Shown here piece by piece: positions 12,174 to 15,691 of a stretch of DNA of 15,691 nt (positions are counted from its first letter, which is position 1; every line of letters begins with the position of its first letter). Position numbers and translations under genes: made by a program. This DNA comes from Cyanobacteria bacterium UBA8803 (lineage in GTDB: Bacteria; Cyanobacteriota; Cyanobacteriia; Cyanobacteriales; Coleofasciculaceae), in the NCBI GenBank assembly GCA_003505715.1, contig DNXU01000484.1, forward strand, positions 3,878 to 19,568, given 5' to 3'. The notes below the pieces were generated by a model. It saw only the letters and a program-made list of their open reading frames with translations. It searched no databases and was not told where the DNA came from.

Positions 12174-13895
12174 CTAACCCTTGCTACCGATGAGTAGATA
12201 GGCCATCATCTCGCCCTTGCCCTTAACTGGAATGAGACCCCGATTTTCAAAAACATACTTATCTCGCAAATGATTATAAGTCGAGGCGGTGACTTGAATG
12301 CTACCTGCTAGGCCATGAGACTCCATGCGGCTGGCGGTATTCACGGCATCCCCCCACAAGTCATAAATGAACTTTTTGGTGCCAATTACTCCAGCCACTA
12401 CTGGCCCAGTATTGATGCCGATTCTAATGCTGAGTCCGGCGTTATGTCGTTCGTTAAATCGTTTGACCTCCTGTTGCATACCCAATGCCATTTCGGCAAT
12501 AGCTTCGGCGTGATCTGATCGAGGCACGGGCAGACCACTGGCTACCATATAGGCATCGCCAATGGTTTTAATCTTCTCCAAACTATAGGTCTCAGTCAGG
12601 CGATCGAAAGCCGAAAAAATATCGTTGAGTAAGTTCACCAGTTCTGTGGGGGAAATCTGGGTAGAAAGCTGGGTAAAACCAACAATATCGGCAAACAAAA
12701 CAGTTACTTCGGAAAAGCTGTCGGCAATAGTTTCGTGGTTCTGTTTTAAGCGATCGGCAATCGGTTTGGGTAGGATATTCAGCAGTAGGTGTTCTGATTT
12801 TTCCCGTTCTGCTTCAATCTCAGCCGTATGACGCAGCGATCGCAACAAGTAAGCTACTAACGCCCAAGTTAATAGTAATCCGCTTAAAAGAGTGACTCCA
12901 GCGATCGGGGGAATTTCCCAACCCGCATAGTGCGGCGTTCGCCATAACCCTAGCAACCATTGGCGATCGCCTACTTTGATCGGACGGGTATAAGCGGTGG
13001 AGTTACGGCACAACTGTTCGGCTTTGCTCTCAGCTGAGTTTTCCAGGCTGCGGCTTGTCACTACCTTCTCAGTATTGGAGGCGTAAAAAGCTAAGAAACT
13101 TTCTTGAACGGGTGCTGAGCGATCGTACAGACAAAAATTTAGGTTGTCTATATTGAGTCCTTTTAAAGAGGTGGTAATGATATCTGCCACTGAATAAACA
13201 CCAATAATCGCCCCCCAGAAGGACTGGCGACGAGTTTGGGGAGTGTCGTGAGGAGCGTCCTTTTGATAAACTGCCAGTAGAATGGCAAGGCTAGTTTCAG
13301 GATGAGGTGGCAAAGGCAGCTGAGTCGTAGCCACTAACTGTCCGGTATCCCGCGTCTTCTCCAGCGCTGCTTTTCCTAGGGGTTCCGAGCTAATATCAAA
13401 ACCAATCACCTCTCGCTGTGGTGAGAACGTAATCGGATAATAGTTGGAACGCTCTCCAGCTTTGATCGTATTTCCGGCAGGGTCTTGTTCGTAAATGTAG
13501 AAATTGGCAAAACCCTCAGCGGCAATAGCTGCTTCGTAGCTAGGTCGTTGAGCAGCAGATAAAGCGTTAATCCAACCTAGGGCTAAAATTCCTGAATGGC
13601 GAGAGAGAAAGTGCTGGGTAAACTCCTCATAATCCTGGCGGCTGATCTGCTCGGATGCAGCATAGAAGGCACTAAGCGATACGGCCATATAAGAATATTC
13701 ATCAGTTTTACGCTGCAATGCGGTCGCTAGGTTGTCGGCTTGTTGTTGGAATTGCAGCTTTGCTTGGTTATTAGCCCACTTCCAGGCGATCGCGCCAGCA
13801 GCAGCAGACAAGCCAATTCCCAAACAAAAGGCTAACCCTACCGGAATGTAACGGCGATTCTTGAATATACTGAGCCATTGGTAAGTATTTTTCAT
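12174..13895 (-). CDS. Class III adenylate cyclase with periplasmic CHASE domain
   Basis: A 573-residue membrane receptor making cAMP from ATP. A membrane segment (about 17-41) and one at about 331-352 bracket a CHASE-type periplasmic sensor domain (about 60-245, with the family-like LALGWINAL at 104-112 and later RPIKVGDRQWLLGLW). A short linker with LLLNILPKPIADRL (370-383) leads to the catalytic domain: metal-binding Asp403 and Asp447, adenine-selecting Lys443 and Asp512, and transition-state Asn519 and Arg523. All are present, so this homodimeric cyclase should be active and specific for ATP rather than GTP. The ligand of the CHASE domain is unknown. It lies 192 bases downstream of a paralogous cyclase on the same strand, with catalytic-domain DNA nearly identical over long runs. 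Confidence 0.93.
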   Translation of the reverse strand: MKNTYQWLSIFKNRRYIPVGLAFCLGIGLSAAAGAIAWKWANNQAKLQFQQQADNLATALQRKTDEYSYMAVSLSAFYAASEQISRQDYEEFTQHFLSRHSGILALGWINALSAAQRPSYEAAIAAEGFANFYIYEQDPAGNTIKAGERSNYYPITFSPQREVIGFDISSEPLGKAALEKTRDTGQLVATTQLPLPPHPETSLAILLAVYQKDAPHDTPQTRRQSFWGAIIGVYSVADIITTSLKGLNIDNLNFCLYDRSAPVQESFLAFYASNTEKVVTSRSLENSAESKAEQLCRNSTAYTRPIKVGDRQWLLGLWRTPHYAGWEIPPIAGVTLLSGLLLTWALVAYLLRSLRHTAEIEAEREKSEHLLLNILPKPIADRLKQNHETIADSFSEVTVLFADIVGFTQLSTQISPTELVNLLNDIFSAFDRLTETYSLEKIKTIGDAYMVASGLPVPRSDHAEAIAEMALGMQQEVKRFNERHNAGLSIRIGINTGPVVAGVIGTKKFIYDLWGDAVNTASRMESHGLAGSIQVTASTYNHLRDKYVFENRGLIPVKGKGEMMAYLLIGSKG

Positions 13896-14033
13896 TATTT
13901 GGAAATAGAAAGAGGGGCTAGGGATAGGGGGGCAGAGGGAGAAATATTTTTATTATTTGGTTGCGCTCTGCTGTTCGCCATTTAAATTTCCGAGACGATC
14001 TAAACCGATAAAAAGATTCAGCTTGTTAAAATA

Positions 14034-14048
14034 TGCATTTTAAATGCA
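14034..14048. promoter_or_regulatory. Palindrome TGCATTT-T-AAATGCA upstream of the CHASE cyclase
   Basis: Perfect 7-bp arms around one base, about 140 bases before the start of the 13895 gene and 40 bases after the 14088 stop. It is AT-rich enough to be an operator or promoter element. It does not fit the CRP consensus TGTGA-N6-TCACA. Confidence 0.35.
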
Positions 14049-14087
14049 CAACAGCTTAATGGCGTGAATATAACTTAGGAGCGCCAA

Positions 14088-15521
14088 CTATAAACGGTGT
14101 AATTGGCTTAACTGAGTGCCATTCAATGTTGAGACGTTTCTGCCCGTAAGTAGAAACACCATCATTTCTCCTTTTCCTTTCACCTTGATGACACCCCGTT
14201 CCTGGAGGAGGTACTTATTTCGCAAGCTTTGGTAGGTTGCTTCGGTCACTTGAATAGCACCAGCAATACCGTGAGATTCCATGCGGCTGGCGGTATTTAC
14301 GGCATCCCCCCACAAGTCGTAAATGAACTTTTTGGTGCCAATTACTCCTGCCACAACTTCGCCTGTATTGATGCCGATGCGGATGTCGAGCTTGGTGCTA
14401 TGCAATTGATTGAATTGTTTCACTTCCTGCTGCATGTCTAGAGCCATTTCAGCAATGGACTCGGCATGATCTGGGCGCGGTACGGGTAGGCCACTGGCTA
14501 CCATATAAGCATCGCCAATAGTCTTAATTTTCTCTAATCTATACTTCTCAGTTAGGCGATCGAAAGCTGAGAAAATTTCGTTGAGCAAGTTCACCAGTTC
14601 TGTGGGAGAAATTTCGGCAGAAAGCTGGGTAAAGCCAACGATATCGGCAAATAGAATAGTCACTTCCTCAAACCGATCCGCAATGCAGCTGGGTTTTTGT
14701 TTCAATTGCTCGGCAATTGGTTTCGGCAAAATATTCAGCAACAAGCGATCGGACTGTTCCTCTGCTCGCTTGCGTTCTGCGTACTCCCACGAGATCCGAT
14801 AGAACATCTGATTAAATGCCTCCATCACTTCTCCCAATTCGTCCTGACGCTTGACTGATAGCGAGTAGAAATTAGGATTTGCTTTATCCTTGCTAATAGC
14901 CTCTGCGGCAGCCATTAAATCGTCACGCAGTCGCAGGATTGGGACAATAGCTGTTGAACCCAACGCCAGCATTGTGGTGCCTGTAACAAAAAAGGAGATG
15001 AGAAAAACTAGGCCAGCGATGCGTAAAGTGAAGGCTTGTAACTCCTTTTGAATCGAGGAGGCATCGTGACGAATAATTAAAATATAATCCACTCCGGTTT
15101 TCCGAGCTGACCAGGCTATGTCATAGCGGTTACCATCCAGGTAACTCTTGCAAATCATGCAAGTCTCTGTATTTTGTAGGTCAGAGAAGGTAATTTTTGG
15201 TGGCTCCCCCAACCTCTCAATCAGTTGCCCGTTAGGACGGTAAAGCGCTACTCCCAGATTTTGGGGATAACTGAGTAGGATTTGGATTTTGTCGAGGAGG
15301 ATACTCTCAGACTCGCCCTGTTTTTTCCAGCGCACGGTTGAGTTAAAAATGACTTTAGATACTTCCTCCAGTTGCTGGATTAACTCCCGTTCGCGCCTGA
15401 AATAGGACGGTACTAAGATAATGGCCTCTATAGCAACAATGCTGGCAAAAACCCAAAAAACAATTTGCCGGGATAAACGGGCCCTAAATAATCCCAATAA
15501 GGTGGAAAGCTTAGATGACAT
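14088..15521 (-). CDS. Class III adenylate cyclase with periplasmic sensor and HAMP domain
   Basis: 477 residues counted from ATG-15521 (a GTG at 15524 is equally supported by the upstream GAGAGGAA site). Membrane helices at about 19-40 and 166-189 enclose a roughly 125-residue periplasmic sensor domain that contains CMICK (Cys121, Cys124). A HAMP linker (about 190-245, with VPILRLRDDL and DELGEVMEAFN) leads to the catalytic domain. Metal Asp293 and Asp337, adenine-selecting Lys333 and Asp402, and transition-state Asn409 and Arg413 are all present, so ATP cyclase activity is expected. From LLLNILPKPIA onward it is closely similar to the CHASE cyclase downstream, while the sensor halves are unrelated: a tandem duplication with exchanged inputs. 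A short C-terminal extension (STLNGTQLSQLHRL) is not shared. Confidence 0.93.
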   Translation of the reverse strand: MSSKLSTLLGLFRARLSRQIVFWVFASIVAIEAIILVPSYFRRERELIQQLEEVSKVIFNSTVRWKKQGESESILLDKIQILLSYPQNLGVALYRPNGQLIERLGEPPKITFSDLQNTETCMICKSYLDGNRYDIAWSARKTGVDYILIIRHDASSIQKELQAFTLRIAGLVFLISFFVTGTTMLALGSTAIVPILRLRDDLMAAAEAISKDKANPNFYSLSVKRQDELGEVMEAFNQMFYRISWEYAERKRAEEQSDRLLLNILPKPIAEQLKQKPSCIADRFEEVTILFADIVGFTQLSAEISPTELVNLLNEIFSAFDRLTEKYRLEKIKTIGDAYMVASGLPVPRPDHAESIAEMALDMQQEVKQFNQLHSTKLDIRIGINTGEVVAGVIGTKKFIYDLWGDAVNTASRMESHGIAGAIQVTEATYQSLRNKYLLQERGVIKVKGKGEMMVFLLTGRNVSTLNGTQLSQLHRL

Positions 15522-15611
15522 CACACTTTTTCCTCTCGTATATCTTAAGAATTAGAGCCGAGAACACCCGTCTGATAGTGATGTCACCCTTGAGGAAGAG
15601 AATGAAGGTGT

Positions 15612-15657
15612 CCTATTGAATAACAGAATTCACTGGCCAGTGTCATCCTACAATAGG
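15612..15657. promoter_or_regulatory. Nested inverted repeats upstream of the HAMP cyclase
   Basis: A perfect 12-bp palindrome CACTGGCCAGTG (15631-15642) lies inside a 7-bp inverted repeat CCTATTG (15612-15618) / CAATAGG (15651-15657). It is about 90-135 bases before the start codon at 15521, an operator-like position, though it may be a dispersed repeat. Confidence 0.4.
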
Positions 15658-15691
15658 GGGATGAGGGAGTGAGGGATGAGGGATGAGGGAT
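15658..15691. repeat. Heptameric tandem repeat GGGATGA, running off the window
   Basis: GGGATGA, an 8-base variant GGGAGTGA, two more GGGATGA and a partial unit. It is the same heptamer as at 1548-1568. Confidence 0.85.

Noticed and set aside
12625..14802. Similar plus-strand ORFs opposite both cyclases, each starting MSKFTSSVGE (12625 and 14581)
   Set aside because: They are antisense shadows of the conserved catalytic domain; their similarity follows from the paralogy of the cyclases.
15570..15595. GTGA-TG-TCAC upstream of the cyclase as a CRP/SyCRP1 site
   Set aside because: The centre is 2 bases instead of 6, so it does not match TGTGA-N6-TCACA.
1..15691. CRISPR array, tRNA, rRNA or intact insertion sequence
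   Set aside because: No regularly spaced 25-40-base repeats, no tRNA-like cloverleaf or rRNA stretch noticed, and no transposase-like protein on either strand. The tandem arrays have 7-8-base periods.

Overview
The window is a stretch of cyanobacterial chromosome, most likely from a filamentous species. The evidence is the HIP1 octamer GCGATCGC, seen more than a dozen times in 15.7 kb, the heptameric tandem repeats (STRR) and long palindromes scattered between and inside genes, and the gene families present (cyanobacterial HspA, an ExoD-type protein, NrtA/CmpA-type ABC transporter, CHASE- and HAMP-coupled adenylate cyclases).

Layout. Plus strand: a DUF697-type membrane-associated GTPase (97-1560), a repeat-rich gap, and the small heat shock gene hspA (1988-2428) with a clear intrinsic terminator. 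All remaining genes are on the minus strand. Read in their own direction, from the right-hand end, they are: two tandem class III adenylate cyclases with nearly identical catalytic domains but different sensor halves (15521-14088 with HAMP, 13895-12174 with CHASE); a c-di-AMP (ydaO/yuaA type) riboswitch (12103-11938) leading a three-gene nitrate/bicarbonate-family ABC transporter (permease 11841-10990, Tat/lipobox binding protein 10891-9461, ATPase 9367-8531); a universal stress protein (8395-7679); a second, paralogous c-di-AMP riboswitch (7565-7379) whose leader ends at a 40-codon ORF that looks like the stump of a duplicated permease gene; a tightly packed transporter-exoD-mutL cluster (7067-3318); and a Uma2-family protein (3121-2558).

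The most interesting part is 7.1-12.1 kb. Two riboswitches of the same class lie about 4.5 kb apart. They share the aptamer core and also the downstream expression platform and the position of the start codon (GAGG-N8-ATG in both). They bracket an ABC transporter whose binding protein appears to lack the nitrate-contacting residues of NrtA, plus an ATP-binding-type universal stress protein, and the second one points at an ArsB/NhaD/SLC13-type transporter operon. This suggests a c-di-AMP-controlled ion, osmolyte or inorganic carbon locus made partly by duplication, with one copy decayed. The tandem adenylate cyclases next to it add a second cyclic nucleotide to the neighbourhood, but no direct link between the two can be seen.

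Repeats have affected coding sequence in several places. mutL carries an in-frame palindrome in its transducer-domain region and ends inside a heptamer array. The GTPase stop codon lies in a heptamer array. The binding-protein and SLC13 start codons directly abut heptamer arrays. No tRNA, rRNA, CRISPR array or intact transposase was seen.
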